64,000 nt of DNA from Methylotenera_A aquatica (GCA_965601485.1 OZ271846.1:62001-126000); one strand, 5' to 3'. Shown: positions 1 through 10,141, numbered from the stretch's first letter. The notes: generated by a model not told the origin, from the letters alone. Made by a program: numbers and translations.

Positions 1-1
1 C

Positions 2-3000
2 GATGTAAATCCTAATTTAACAGCGGCCGAGGTAGCATTGCTAAGCCCTGCTGCGCTTAATTGGGATGGCGAACGCTTGTTCCAAGCGTCACGTTTCGCT
101 AACGAAATGCAATATCAACACATGGTGTTCGAAGAGTTTGCACGCCGTATTCAGCCGTTTATCGATCCATTCGTTTTCACCAACAGTGTAGAAATTGACC
201 CAGCAATCGTGGCAGAGTTTGCGCACACAGTTTACCGCTTTGGCCACTCTATGATGACAGGTACGGTAGATCGTTTGGGCAATGACCTAAACCCAGTCAA
301 TGGCGCTACAGAACAAGATGACTTGCTTGCTGCGTTCCTGAATCCAGTGGCTTATTCAGTAGGCGGTGCAGATGCCTCAACCATCAATGCCAACTTTGTG
401 CGTGGCTTGTCACGTGATGTTGGCAACGCGATTGACGAATTCATTGTGAGTGATTTGCGTAATAACTTAGTCGGTTTGCCGCTTGACTTGGGTGCGCTTA
501 ACATTGCACGTAGCCGCGATACTGGCATTCCATCACTCAACGAAACTCGTGCACAGCTTTACGATGCAACAGCCCTAGCCGATCTTAAACCTTATGAAAA
601 TTGGGCCGATTTTGCGGCGAATATCAAAAATCCAGCATCCATCATCAACTTTATCGCGGCATATGGCACACATGGCAACATCCTAGCAGAAACGACAGTG
701 GCCGGTATGCGCGAAGCTGCCATGAAACTCGTGTTTGGCGATAGTGCATTGACTGGCGAGGAGGCAATCGATTTCGATGCGGATCGTTTTGATTTCTTAG
801 GCGCTACTGGCACTTATGCAGGCGGTGATCTTGGTGGTATGAATAACGTCGAACTTTGGATTGGTGGTCTTGCAGAGGCAAACCCAGAGTTCGGCGGTAT
901 GCTAGGTACAACCTTTAACTACGTGTTCGAGTACCAAATGGAGGCCTTGCAAAACGGCGACCGTTTTTACTACTTAAGCCGTACACAAGGACTTAACTTC
1001 CTTAACCAAATGGAACCTAGCGCCTTTGCAGAGCTGGTCATGCGTAATACCGAGCTGGGTGATATTTATGCTACCCACTTAAACGGATCCTTGTTTGTCA
1101 CCCCAGATCTTTTCATTGAGTTAGATCGTGGCATTGCGCAAGAAGATTACAACGGCGACGCAGCAGGCAAAGACCCGCTATGGGCAGCTGGCGAGGCGCG
1201 CTCACTATTAACACCACTTAAAGTGGCGCGTAGCTACACAGGCGCAACGACAACGGTTGATCCAGAGACAGGCATTACCCACGATGTTGGCGGTACGCTA
1301 AAATACTCTGGTGGCGAGCACGTGGTGATTGGCGGTACAGAGGGTAATGATAAAATTTGGTCTGACAAAGGCGACGACACCTTGTGGGGTGACGGTGGTG
1401 ACGATTATCTAAACGCAGGCACGGCATCAGATAACGTGTTTGCTGGCGAAGGCGACGATATTATCGAAGACCCCTTTGGCGACGATATGTTGCGCGGCGG
1501 CCAAGGTAACGACGTGATTACCAGCTCCCGCGGTTTTGATCTGATGTTTGGCGAGCAAGGTCAAGATTACATTATGATTGGACAAGATTTGTCAGAAGCA
1601 TTTGCTGGACAAGATGACGACTTCATTTTAGGTGGTGCTGGTTCAGATGTCTTGTTTGGCAATGAAGGCGATGACTGGATGGAGGGCGGTGATGGTTTCG
1701 ATGGCATGAACGGCGATAACTCTCAGTTGTTCTTTAACAGCACGATTATAGGCCACGATGTCATGCATGGTCAGGGTAACGATACCGATTATGACGGCGA
1801 GTCTGGTGATGACATTATGGTTCAGGCTGCGGGTATTCAACGTAGTAACGGTATGTTTGGTTTCGACTGGGCGATCCATAAAAATGATATGGTGGCGGCT
1901 GAATCTGATTTAGGTATTCCTTTTTTCCCTGCACAGGTTACGTTTACGTTGCGCGATCGTTTTGACTCGGTAGAAGCCTTGTCGGGCTGGGATAAAGACG
2001 ACATCTTGACAGGCTCAACAAAGCTTGCTGGAGCCGAACTTCTCCCAGACACCCCATTGGACGTAAATGATTTAAAATCACAAAACGTGGGCTTGATAGA
2101 TGGCTATGCCGAGCTTTTAGGCACAACACAAGCGGCCGTGGATGCCCTGGCTTACAACACCTCAGTGATTGATAGTACGCAGGGTGCTGAAGTCATCATC
2201 GGTGGTGGTGGCAGCGACACGATTCAAGGTAACTTGGGTAACGACATTTTAGATGGCGATGCGTGGCTAAATGTGCGCATTAAAATTGTTCAAGACGGTG
2301 TTACCTATTCGGCTGAATCAATGAATACCGATAAAGTAATTATGGGCCAGCATGCCGGTAAGGTATTCCATACCCATCCCGATGGCAGCCCTAACTTTGC
2401 TAGCCCAGCATTTGGCGGCGCATCACTTAACTCATTAATGCTCAATCGCACCATCAACCCTGGCAACCTCAGCATTGTGCGTGAAATCTTGCAATCTGAA
2501 ACGGCTGCTACGGATGTAGATACGGTAGTTTATAGTGATGTTTTAGCAAATTACACCATTACTCCCAATGCGGACGGCACCATTACTGTCGCGCACAACA
2601 ATCCTTTGGATGATCGTGGTAGACCGATACTAAAAGATCGTGAGCTTGACGGCACTGACACTATTCGCAACTTTGAAATATTGAAGTTTGCAGATAGGGT
2701 GGCCGAAGTTGCGCCAGTATTAGATCTTGACAGTGTTGCGGCTGGTAGCGATTTTGTGACTCAATTTGTAGAAGTCAATCATTCCGCAAGCGGCGCACCG
2801 GTTGCAATTGCATCCGCCCCAATGATTACTAGTGATCTATTCCCTACGCTATCGTCAGCTAAAATTGTGCTGACCAATGCACAGGTAGGTGATGTGCTAA
2901 ACCCAGCAGATATTATTGGCGATGGCATTACTAGCACCGTTGATACATCCGTTGCAGGTCAAATCACGGTGAATCTAACGGGCACGGCCACCTTGGCGCA

Positions 3001-4843
3001 ATATCAAGCGGCTATTCAAGCGGTGACGTTTAATAATACATCACCAACCTCAATCGCCGTGGATAGAGTCATCAATGTATCGGTGAATAATGGTGCTTTT
3101 GCCAGCAATGTTGCACAAACAACGATAAATGTTTCTATTATTGTTGCTACACCGCCCACAGATATTCAGTGGAACGGCGTGACGCCAGATAACGGAATTA
3201 TTCTGTTAGGAAATCTGGCGAATGGCCTTCCGGCGGCTGGTGCAGTTATTGCCAACCTCGCTGCTGTCGATGCCAACAACGATGGACCTTACAGCTATGC
3301 ACTGGTGTCATCTACGGGATCAACAGGTGGTTTTGCGGTAAGTCAGGCCGGTGTGGTGACTCGCACTGGCGAGGCATTGGCTTCAAACAGCACCTACACG
3401 CTTGATATCTCAGTGATCGATGCCACAGGCGGCCTTCGCGTTGAAACCTTCACCATCAGAACAGGAACCAACTCGGTTGCATTTGGCGCAAGAGGTCAAG
3501 ACACCATCACGGCAGCCAACACGGGCGATCACATCATCTACGCATCGGGTGCTAACGACGTCCTTACTGGTAGCACAGGCAACGATACCCTGTTCGGTCA
3601 GGCAGGTGACGATACCTTAAACGGCGGAGCTGGAAACGACAGGCTAGATGGCGGCAGCGGAACGGACATTGCAAGCTACACTGGTGCGGCCACCAACTTC
3701 AGCTTCACCACGGGCACTGCCAATACCGACATCACCGTTATTGACAATACGAGTGCCGAGGGTACGGATACCATTGCAGGCGGTACGGTCGAAACGCTTA
3801 GATTCAATGGTGTAAATTACAGGGTGGTTAACGGAACGCAAGATGCCGACAACACGCTCAATGGCAAATCTGGTGCCTCTGGCTCGCAGGCTGTCTTTGG
3901 TTTTGACGGAAAAGACGATATCAACGGTGGAGCCGGCAACGACATACTTAACGGCGGCGCCGACGACGATATCATCACCCAAAATGCAGCAACAGGTGGC
4001 CGTGACTTCGTTGATGGTGGTTCAAACAACGATTATGGTGACCGATTCGTCCTCAACGGAGACGCAACGGCTGAAGCCTTCGTGATTTACTCGGCAACAG
4101 CAGCAGCCAGTGCCAATATCACGGGTCTCAATGCAAACACCGAAATTGTGGTTACCCGCAATGGCGCTGTCGTGGCAGAACTCGACAATATCGAGGAAAT
4201 CACCATCAACAGTGGCGATGGAAATGACACCATTGCGATTCAGGGGTCTTTTGATGCGACTAGCCTGTTCTTGCAAACCATCACCGTCGATGGTGGCGCT
4301 GGCAACGATACGGTTAATGCTACGGGTTTCACTTCAGCTCACCGCGTGGTGCTTAACAATGGTGAAGGTTTAAATGGTGTACGTGCTCAAGACGTATTTA
4401 ATCAAGTTATTACCGGTACTGCTGTTAACGATGTTCTTACAGGAGGTTCTGGTGACGACATTATTACTGGTTCTCATGGCGCCGATATTCTAACGGGTGG
4501 CGCAGGTGCAGATAAGTTTGTCTTTAACTCACGTACTGAGTCCGCAGTTGGTGTAGCAAATCGTGATTTGATTACCGACTTTGTATCGGGCATTGATAAA
4601 TTAGATTTCTCAACTATCGATGCAATTCATAATCATATTGCTGCTGGCAATCAGGCATTCATCTTCAACAATGAAGATGGTGCAGCATTTACAGGTGTTG
4701 GTCAGCTGGTATATCACCATGAACGTGTTGGTGCTGACGAAATTACTGTGATTAAAGGTAACACTGCTGGCGATATTCGCCCAGAATTCGAGGTTGCATT
4801 ATTAGGCCATATTGATTTACAAGCAACTGACATCATTCTGTAA
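2..4843 (+). CDS. RTX protein with animal-type haem peroxidase domain (5' end outside window)
   Basis: The reading frame is open from base 2, so the gene starts before the window; the TTG at 38 is internal. The visible N-terminal part matches the animal haem peroxidase family: a YQHMVFEEF-like segment, a proximal-ligand motif YRFGHSMM with the His at about residue 70 (counting from base 38), and ALNIARSRDTGIPSLNETR, which resembles the family signature ALNIQRGRDHG. Glycine/aspartate nonapeptide calcium-binding repeats follow at about residues 430-565, 725-745, 1165-1215, 1275-1330 and 1465-1490, with a cadherin-like stretch near 1050-1150. The C-terminus has a serralysin-type segment (DLITDFVSGIDKLDF) and ends ATDIIL, as is usual for uncleaved type I secretion signals. 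The exporter encoded just downstream is the likely route out. Extracellular peroxidase activity is inferred; the distal haem residues lie outside the window. Confidence 0.9.
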   Translation, partial: DVNPNLTAAEVALLSPAALNWDGERLFQASRFANEMQYQHMVFEEFARRIQPFIDPFVFTNSVEIDPAIVAEFAHTVYRFGHSMMTGTVDRLGNDLNPVNGATEQDDLLAAFLNPVAYSVGGADASTINANFVRGLSRDVGNAIDEFIVSDLRNNLVGLPLDLGALNIARSRDTGIPSLNETRAQLYDATALADLKPYENWADFAANIKNPASIINFIAAYGTHGNILAETTVAGMREAAMKLVFGDSALTGEEAIDFDADRFDFLGATGTYAGGDLGGMNNVELWIGGLAEANPEFGGMLGTTFNYVFEYQMEALQNGDRFYYLSRTQGLNFLNQMEPSAFAELVMRNTELGDIYATHLNGSLFVTPDLFIELDRGIAQEDYNGDAAGKDPLWAAGEARSLLTPLKVARSYTGATTTVDPETGITHDVGGTLKYSGGEHVVIGGTEGNDKIWSDKGDDTLWGDGGDDYLNAGTASDNVFAGEGDDIIEDPFGDDMLRGGQGNDVITSSRGFDLMFGEQGQDYIMIGQDLSEAFAGQDDDFILGGAGSDVLFGNEGDDWMEGGDGFDGMNGDNSQLFFNSTIIGHDVMHGQGNDTDYDGESGDDIMVQAAGIQRSNGMFGFDWAIHKNDMVAAESDLGIPFFPAQVTFTLRDRFDSVEALSGWDKDDILTGSTKLAGAELLPDTPLDVNDLKSQNVGLIDGYAELLGTTQAAVDALAYNTSVIDSTQGAEVIIGGGGSDTIQGNLGNDILDGDAWLNVRIKIVQDGVTYSAESMNTDKVIMGQHAGKVFHTHPDGSPNFASPAFGGASLNSLMLNRTINPGNLSIVREILQSETAATDVDTVVYSDVLANYTITPNADGTITVAHNNPLDDRGRPILKDRELDGTDTIRNFEILKFADRVAEVAPVLDLDSVAAGSDFVTQFVEVNHSASGAPVAIASAPMITSDLFPTLSSAKIVLTNAQVGDVLNPADIIGDGITSTVDTSVAGQITVNLTGTATLAQYQAAIQAVTFNNTSPTSIAVDRVINVSVNNGAFASNVAQTTINVSIIVATPPTDIQWNGVTPDNGIILLGNLANGLPAAGAVIANLAAVDANNDGPYSYALVSSTGSTGGFAVSQAGVVTRTGEALASNSTYTLDISVIDATGGLRVETFTIRTGTNSVAFGARGQDTITAANTGDHIIYASGANDVLTGSTGNDTLFGQAGDDTLNGGAGNDRLDGGSGTDIASYTGAATNFSFTTGTANTDITVIDNTSAEGTDTIAGGTVETLRFNGVNYRVVNGTQDADNTLNGKSGASGSQAVFGFDGKDDINGGAGNDILNGGADDDIITQNAATGGRDFVDGGSNNDYGDRFVLNGDATAEAFVIYSATAAASANITGLNANTEIVVTRNGAVVAELDNIEEITINSGDGNDTIAIQGSFDATSLFLQTITVDGGAGNDTVNATGFTSAHRVVLNNGEGLNGVRAQDVFNQVITGTAVNDVLTGGSGDDIITGSHGADILTGGAGADKFVFNSRTESAVGVANRDLITDFVSGIDKLDFSTIDAIHNHIAAGNQAFIFNNEDGAAFTGVGQLVYHHERVGADEITVIKGNTAGDIRPEFEVALLGHIDLQATDIIL

Positions 4844-4876
4844 GCTTAGTAATAAGTACTTAAATGTACGACTCAC

Positions 4877-4903
4877 AGCCCCGCCGAAAGGCGGGGCTTT
4901 TTT
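4877..4903 (+). terminator. Intrinsic terminator after the RTX peroxidase gene
   Basis: A perfect 9-bp GC-rich stem (agccccgcc / ggcggggct) with a GAAA loop is followed directly by a T run. It separates the RTX gene from the secretion genes. An 11-bp direct repeat, cttaaatgtac, lies on either side (4859-4869 and 4907-4917). Confidence 0.92.
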
Positions 4904-5206
4904 ATGCTTAAATGTACTGTAAAACACTTGAGTAAACTAATGCCCTGCAAGCCAATATCCATAAGCCTTTCTCAGGTATTAATAAGCTTTAGCTGGCATA
5001 TTCTGCGGTTACAACCTTTACGGTTGCAGGTTATGTTTTTCATGCGGATTTGTATTGAGATAATAAGCCCTTCGTTTCAATCGCCCACAGGCAATACAGA
5101 GTTTTTTGCTTAAAACGCAATCTAGCTATTGCACAAACGACCAAAAATGAAGGAGAATGCGTTTGAAATATAAATTAATATAAATGAATAGCTTAGGTGC
5201 AAACTC
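4904..5206. other. Intergenic region upstream of the type I secretion operon
   Basis: No convincing gene is seen in this roughly 300-base stretch; the small open frames are short and lack family features. An AGGAG sequence at 5151-5155 precedes only a handful of codons. The promoter for the secretion operon probably lies here, but I could not pick a -35/-10 pair with confidence. Confidence 0.4.
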
Positions 5207-7111
5207 ATGTTAAACAACTTTAAGTTACCGCAAGGTGAATTAGGCCAGGCAATCAATAGTTTTAAATCGGCGTTTAAAACCGTTGCAGTGTTCAGCGCCA
5301 TTATTAATCTAATGATGTTAGTGCCTTCGCTTTACATGTTGCAAGTGTACGATCGCGTGCTGGCAAGCCGTAACGAGACTACCTTGCTGTTAATCACCAT
5401 CATGATTGTGGCGGCTTTTATCCTGATGAGTGCGTTGGAGTTTGTGCGTAGTTTTGTGCTAATTCGTGTGGCTTCGCAGCTGGATATGAAGCTAAATCAG
5501 CGCGTCTATACCGCCTCGTTTGAGCAAAATCTAAAACGCGCTGGCGGCAATGCGGGCCAAGCTTTACAAGATTTAACCAACGTGCGCCAATTTCTCAGCG
5601 GTAACGCGCTGTTTGCATTTTTCGATGCGCCTTGGTTCCCCATTTATTTAGTGATTATTTTTCTAATCCACCCTTATCTTGGCATTTTCGCGCTGTGCGG
5701 TACATTTATCCACATGGGTTTGGCAATTTGGAACGAAAAAGCCACCAAAAAACCCTTAAGCGAAGCTAACGCCATGGCCGTTAACGCCAGTAATTTAGCC
5801 ACTAACAACTTACGTAATGCCGAAGTGATTGAGGCAATGGGGATGTTGCCCAACTTTACAAAGCGTTGGTTTGGCTTGCATGCCAAATTTTTAAATCTTC
5901 AGGCAGACGCCAGTGAAAAAGCGGGCATTATTGCCGCGGCCACCAAGTTTGTACGCGTCACTTTGCAATCGCTCATTTTAGGCTTCGCCGCATTATTGGT
6001 GTTAGACGGCAAAATTTCACCCGGTATGATGATTGTCTGTACCATTTTAATGGGGCGTGCGCTGAACCCAGTCGAGCAATTAATCGGCGTTTGGCGCAGC
6101 TGGAACGGCACCAAAAGCGCTTACGGCCGTTTAAATGAGCTGTTGGTGGCAAATCCAGAGCGTATAACAGGCATGTCTCTTCCCAAGCCAATTGGTATGC
6201 TTTCAATTGAGTCAGTTACTGCAATTCCGCCCGGTGCAGGCAAGCCCGCACTCAACAATCTAACCTTTTCCATATCTCCTGGTGACGTCTTAGGCGTAGT
6301 AGGCCCTAGCGGCGCAGGAAAATCGACTTTGGCGCGGGTCATAGTGGGAATTTGGCCAACTATTGCCGGTAAGGTGCGCCTAGATGGCGCAGATATTTAT
6401 CAATGGAACAAGGCGGAGCTTGGCCCCAGTGTGGGTTATTTGCCACAAGATGTAGAATTGTTTGGCGGCACAGTGAGTGAGAATATCGCCCGCTTTGGTG
6501 CGGTAGATTCCGAAAAAGTAGTCACGGCGGCTAAACGTGCAGGCGTGCACGAGATGATTTTGTATTTCCCAAAAGGCTACGACACACCGCTGGGTGATGG
6601 CGGCGCGGGCTTGTCTGGTGGGCAAAAGCAGCGCCTTGGTTTGGCGCGTGCAATGTACGACGACCCATCATTTATAGTACTAGACGAGCCAAACTCTAAC
6701 CTTGATGAGGTTGGTGAGCAGGCGCTGATTGCGGCCGTTCAAGATTTACGCCAACGCGGAAAAACAATAGTGATGATTACGCATAGAGCCAGCACACTGG
6801 CCGTCACAAACAAATTATTAGTGCTAAAAGATGGTATCGCGCAAATGTTTGGAACGACCATAGAAGTGCTAGAAAACTTAAGCAAATCAAATCAACAGCA
6901 AATTAAGCAGACTCAGCAACCACCAGCAGCTTCGCAGAATGGTGCGGCAGAAGATACAAGTAAAAAAACAGACATTTCTAAAACAGACAATGTTAAAGAT
7001 GTTGAGCACGTAGATGAAATGGTGGATACCGATAAAGAAAATCGGCAGCAAGAGATTAAATCCAAGCTAAAAGATCCCGAGAAAGAAACAAAACAAAAGC
7101 CTAAGAAATAG
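5207..7111 (+). CDS. Type I secretion ABC transporter, permease/ATPase (PrtD/HlyB type)
   Basis: Inner-membrane exporter that would drive secretion of the RTX protein encoded upstream. The N-terminal half is hydrophobic with several membrane spans and has no C39 peptidase domain, as in PrtD/AprD-type exporters. The ATPase half shows Walker A GPSGAGKST (about residues 366-374), signature LSGGQKQRLGLARAM (about 468), Walker B FIVLDEPNSNLD (about 489) and the H-loop His in ITHRAS (about 526). The family length is about 570-590 residues; the extra length here is a charged Lys/Glu/Asp-rich tail of about 70 residues with no recognised domain. It is followed after 94 bases by the membrane fusion protein gene. 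Confidence 0.95.
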   Translation: MLNNFKLPQGELGQAINSFKSAFKTVAVFSAIINLMMLVPSLYMLQVYDRVLASRNETTLLLITIMIVAAFILMSALEFVRSFVLIRVASQLDMKLNQRVYTASFEQNLKRAGGNAGQALQDLTNVRQFLSGNALFAFFDAPWFPIYLVIIFLIHPYLGIFALCGTFIHMGLAIWNEKATKKPLSEANAMAVNASNLATNNLRNAEVIEAMGMLPNFTKRWFGLHAKFLNLQADASEKAGIIAAATKFVRVTLQSLILGFAALLVLDGKISPGMMIVCTILMGRALNPVEQLIGVWRSWNGTKSAYGRLNELLVANPERITGMSLPKPIGMLSIESVTAIPPGAGKPALNNLTFSISPGDVLGVVGPSGAGKSTLARVIVGIWPTIAGKVRLDGADIYQWNKAELGPSVGYLPQDVELFGGTVSENIARFGAVDSEKVVTAAKRAGVHEMILYFPKGYDTPLGDGGAGLSGGQKQRLGLARAMYDDPSFIVLDEPNSNLDEVGEQALIAAVQDLRQRGKTIVMITHRASTLAVTNKLLVLKDGIAQMFGTTIEVLENLSKSNQQQIKQTQQPPAASQNGAAEDTSKKTDISKTDNVKDVEHVDEMVDTDKENRQQEIKSKLKDPEKETKQKPKK

Positions 7112-7205
7112 CGGCATTTTAATTTTGCCAGTTTAATTTTTAAAGTATATTTTATTGCCAAGGCATAATTTGGCCAAAGCATAATTTAGCAGGAGCAAGA
7201 CAATA

Positions 7206-8561
7206 ATGGCACAAGCGGAAAGTAGCATACAACTTTATAAAGACCCTAGCGCGAGCGATATTGCGGCGTCCAGCATAGACACGGATTTAACTAAGTACAC
7301 ACGCCTAGGCTGGTGGATAGTAATTGGTGGGCTTGGCAGCTTTTTGCTGTGGGCTTCGTTCGCGCCTCTGGATAAAGGCGTTCCCTTAAGTGGCACGGTG
7401 GCCGTTGCCAGTAATAAAAAAGCCATTCAGCATGAGGCTGGCGGTACGGTAGAGGCTATTCTGGTTAAAGAGGGCGATACAGTAAAAGCAGGCGATGTGT
7501 TGGTGCGCATGAATAATGTGCAAGCAGGTGCAGACGCTGAAACAGCTCGCGTTCAATACATTGCAGCACGTACCATGCAAGCTAGATTAGAAGCAGAGCG
7601 TGACGGCAGAACCCGTGTGGTCTTGCCAAAAGAATTTGTCGACGCAAAAAGCGATCCGCGCGTGCTAGAAAGCATCGCGCTGCAAGAACAAATTTCCAAT
7701 TCGCGCCAAGCCGCCATTCGTAGCGAGTTGGCCGCAATTAGTGAAAACATAGCTGGCCTTAATGCACAAATACAAGGTTTAGAAGCGTCACTTTTGAGCA
7801 AGCGCCAGCAACAGTCACTGGTGACCGAGCAATTATCGGGGATGCGTGATCTGGCCAAAGAGGGTTATATGGCCACCAATCGCGTGCTGGAGACCGAGCA
7901 GAATTTAGCCTCCATTAATGCAAATATATCTGCCGATGTCGGCAATATTGGTCGTACAAGAAGTCAAATCGCTGAATTAAAGTTGCAGAGGTTACAACGT
8001 AATCAGGAATACCAAAAAGAAGTAAGGACACAGCTATCCGAAGCGCAAAAACAAGCAGACGCCTTAAGAAATCAACTGAAAGGCCTAGATAGAAACGTAA
8101 GTAACATCAACATCAAAGCGCCAGTTGCAGGCACTGTGGTGGGTTTGGCAGTGTTTACTAAGGGCGCTGTTGTTGCACCAGGCTTTAAGCTGATGGATAT
8201 TGTGCCTGAAGGAGATAGTTTAGTGGTACAAGGGCAATTGCCAGTGCATTTAGTGGATAAAGTTTACCCAGGTTTGCCTGTAAATTTAATGTTTACAGCG
8301 TTTAATCAAAACAAAACGCCGTATATTCCTGGTGAGGTGGTGAATGTTTCGGCCGACCGTTTTATTGAAGAGCAAACAGGGCAGCCTTATTACAAAGTCA
8401 CCAGTAAAGTAGCACCAGAAGGCATGAAATTGATTTATACTCTCAAAATACGCCCTGGCATGCCGGTGGAAATGTTTGTTAAAACAGGCGAACGTACGAT
8501 GATGAACTATTTATTAAGACCGATAATAGACCATCTTAAACTTTCAATGTCCGAGGAATAA
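7206..8561 (+). CDS. Type I secretion membrane fusion protein (HlyD/PrtE family)
   Basis: Periplasmic adaptor linking the inner-membrane ABC exporter to the TolC-like channel. It has a short cytoplasmic N-terminus, one membrane span at about residues 35-55 (WWIVIGGLGSFLLWASFAPL), a biotinyl-lipoyl-like segment (EAGGTVEAILVKEGDTVKAGDVLVRM), a long Gln/Leu/Glu-rich coiled coil at about 110-300, and a C-terminal beta domain (IKAPVAGTVVGL onward). The length of 451 residues is normal for the family. A ribosome site AGGAG lies upstream of the ATG. The stop codon is three bases before the GTG of the next gene, so the two are probably cotranscribed and translationally coupled. Confidence 0.95.
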   Translation: MAQAESSIQLYKDPSASDIAASSIDTDLTKYTRLGWWIVIGGLGSFLLWASFAPLDKGVPLSGTVAVASNKKAIQHEAGGTVEAILVKEGDTVKAGDVLVRMNNVQAGADAETARVQYIAARTMQARLEAERDGRTRVVLPKEFVDAKSDPRVLESIALQEQISNSRQAAIRSELAAISENIAGLNAQIQGLEASLLSKRQQQSLVTEQLSGMRDLAKEGYMATNRVLETEQNLASINANISADVGNIGRTRSQIAELKLQRLQRNQEYQKEVRTQLSEAQKQADALRNQLKGLDRNVSNINIKAPVAGTVVGLAVFTKGAVVAPGFKLMDIVPEGDSLVVQGQLPVHLVDKVYPGLPVNLMFTAFNQNKTPYIPGEVVNVSADRFIEEQTGQPYYKVTSKVAPEGMKLIYTLKIRPGMPVEMFVKTGERTMMNYLLRPIIDHLKLSMSEE

Positions 8562-8564
8562 AGT

Positions 8565-9947
8565 GTGCAATCAATAAAATTAAAGCGTTTTTTACCATAC
8601 GCTTATTTGTTTACAACGCTTACTTATATCGGAAACGCAAGTGCGCTAGGCTTGATCGAAGCTTACGAAGCAGCATTGGCAAATGACAGTGTTTATCGCG
8701 CAGCGATGCACGATAATGAAGCCGGGCAACAATATAAAATACTTGGCCGCTCCAATTTATTGCCCAATATTTCAGCCAGTTACGCTTACAACAAGGTTGA
8801 TTCCGACGTTTCAACTTCTGGTAACGGTATTCCACGTAATGAGACCAGAGACTACAACAGTGTAAGTGCCGCAATCCAAGTTCGCCAACCTATTTTCAAT
8901 TTAGAAAGTTGGGCGCGTTATCAGCAAGGCAATTTGCAAACGGACTTAAGCGATAAGCAGTTTGCAAACCGTAAACAAGAGTTAATAAAGCGATTTTTTG
9001 GCCTGTATGCCAATGCAAATTATGCCGAGGATGTACTTGCGCTATCCGTTGCCGAACGCGATGCGTTTAAAAACCAAAGCGATGCTAATAAGTTGATGTT
9101 AGAGCGTGGTGAAGGCACCAAAACGGCGCTAATCGAATCGCAGGCACAGTTAAACTTGTCTGAGGCGCAAGTAATCGAGGCGCAAGATGGTGTGTCCGAT
9201 GGTCGCAATGCGCTGGCAATGATGCTGGGTAAAGAAGTGACTAATTTAGATGCGCTCTCAGGTGGCTTTAAGGTACAGCCGCTAGAGCAGTCTGATTATG
9301 AAACATGGAAAAATAGTGCGCTAGAAAATAATCCAGAAATTGCCGCACAACGCGAAACAGTAGCAGTTGCCTATCAGGAAATTAGAAAAAATCGCGCAGG
9401 CCATGCACCTAAGTTAGATGCGGTTGCCAGCATCAGCAGAAGTCAATCAGATACCGTCGCTACATTCAATCAAGATATTGATAGCAAAAGTATAGGCTTG
9501 CAATTGAATGTTCCAATTTATTCAGGCGGCTCCGTAAATGCGGCCACTGCGCAAGCTGAGGCAAATTACAAAAAAGCTCAAGACGATCTAGAGACAAAAA
9601 CCAATGAGGTTTTATTGGATTTGCGTAAGCAGTACAATTTAGTGCTAAGCAGCAGTTTAAAGATAGATGCGCTCAACCAGTCGGTAGAATCCGCTGAGTT
9701 GTTGGTGACGGCGACTAAAAAAAGTTTAATTGGTGGCGTACGTACTAATCTAGATGTGCTGGACGCGCGAAAACAATTATTTACAGCGCAACGTGATTTA
9801 TCTTTAGCGCGCTATAACTACTTGGTTGCATTGATAAGTTTAAAAAAAGCCGCAGGCACATTGTCGGTAGCTGATTTAGAAAAAATTGCTCCCAATTTCT
9901 CCCCGCAGCAGCGTTTAGCAACAAAGAGTGAAGCGCTAAGCGACTAA
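8565..9947 (+). CDS. TolC-family outer membrane efflux protein for type I secretion
   Basis: Outer-membrane channel of the exporter. A signal peptide is visible (MQSIKLKRFLPYAYLFTTLTYIGNASA), followed by two outer-membrane efflux repeats rich in Gln, Asn, Ala and Leu as in TolC, and motifs such as NVPIYSGGSVNAATAQAEANY in the second half. Length 460 residues, normal for TolC-like proteins. The start is GTG, preceded by GAGGA. As the last of three tightly linked genes it is probably the dedicated channel, although TolC proteins are often shared with drug efflux systems. Confidence 0.93.
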   Translation: MQSIKLKRFLPYAYLFTTLTYIGNASALGLIEAYEAALANDSVYRAAMHDNEAGQQYKILGRSNLLPNISASYAYNKVDSDVSTSGNGIPRNETRDYNSVSAAIQVRQPIFNLESWARYQQGNLQTDLSDKQFANRKQELIKRFFGLYANANYAEDVLALSVAERDAFKNQSDANKLMLERGEGTKTALIESQAQLNLSEAQVIEAQDGVSDGRNALAMMLGKEVTNLDALSGGFKVQPLEQSDYETWKNSALENNPEIAAQRETVAVAYQEIRKNRAGHAPKLDAVASISRSQSDTVATFNQDIDSKSIGLQLNVPIYSGGSVNAATAQAEANYKKAQDDLETKTNEVLLDLRKQYNLVLSSSLKIDALNQSVESAELLVTATKKSLIGGVRTNLDVLDARKQLFTAQRDLSLARYNYLVALISLKKAAGTLSVADLEKIAPNFSPQQRLATKSEALSD

Positions 9948-10040
9948 ATCTAAGGCAAAAAATAAAAGGCCTTCAATCAGAAGGATTTGGCGAAACTAGT
10001 TCACCGCCAAGCCATTTTATCTATAATTTTTATCTATACT

Positions 10041-10103
10041 TGCTTATTGATCTTGCTTACTGATCTTGCTTACTGATCTTGCTTACTGATCTTGCTTATT
10101 GAT
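10041..10103 (+). repeat. 13-bp tandem repeat, about 4.8 copies
   Basis: The unit tgcttaYtgatct is repeated head to tail: copies begin at 10041, 10054, 10067, 10080 and 10093 (the last partial). The three central copies have C and the outer two T at the variable position. It lies between the tolC-like stop codon and the downstream hairpin, outside any gene. No function is assigned; slipped-strand expansion is the likely origin. Confidence 0.93.
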
Positions 10104-10141
10104 AGAGAGTTGCTTAACTTGAATAAGGTTAACTATCTCGC

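Noticed and set aside
5024..5070. Sigma-54-type -24/-12 promoter before the secretion operon
   Set aside because: The GG and GC doublets near TGGCATATTCTGC (around 4994) are too close; no other -24/-12 match was found in the window.
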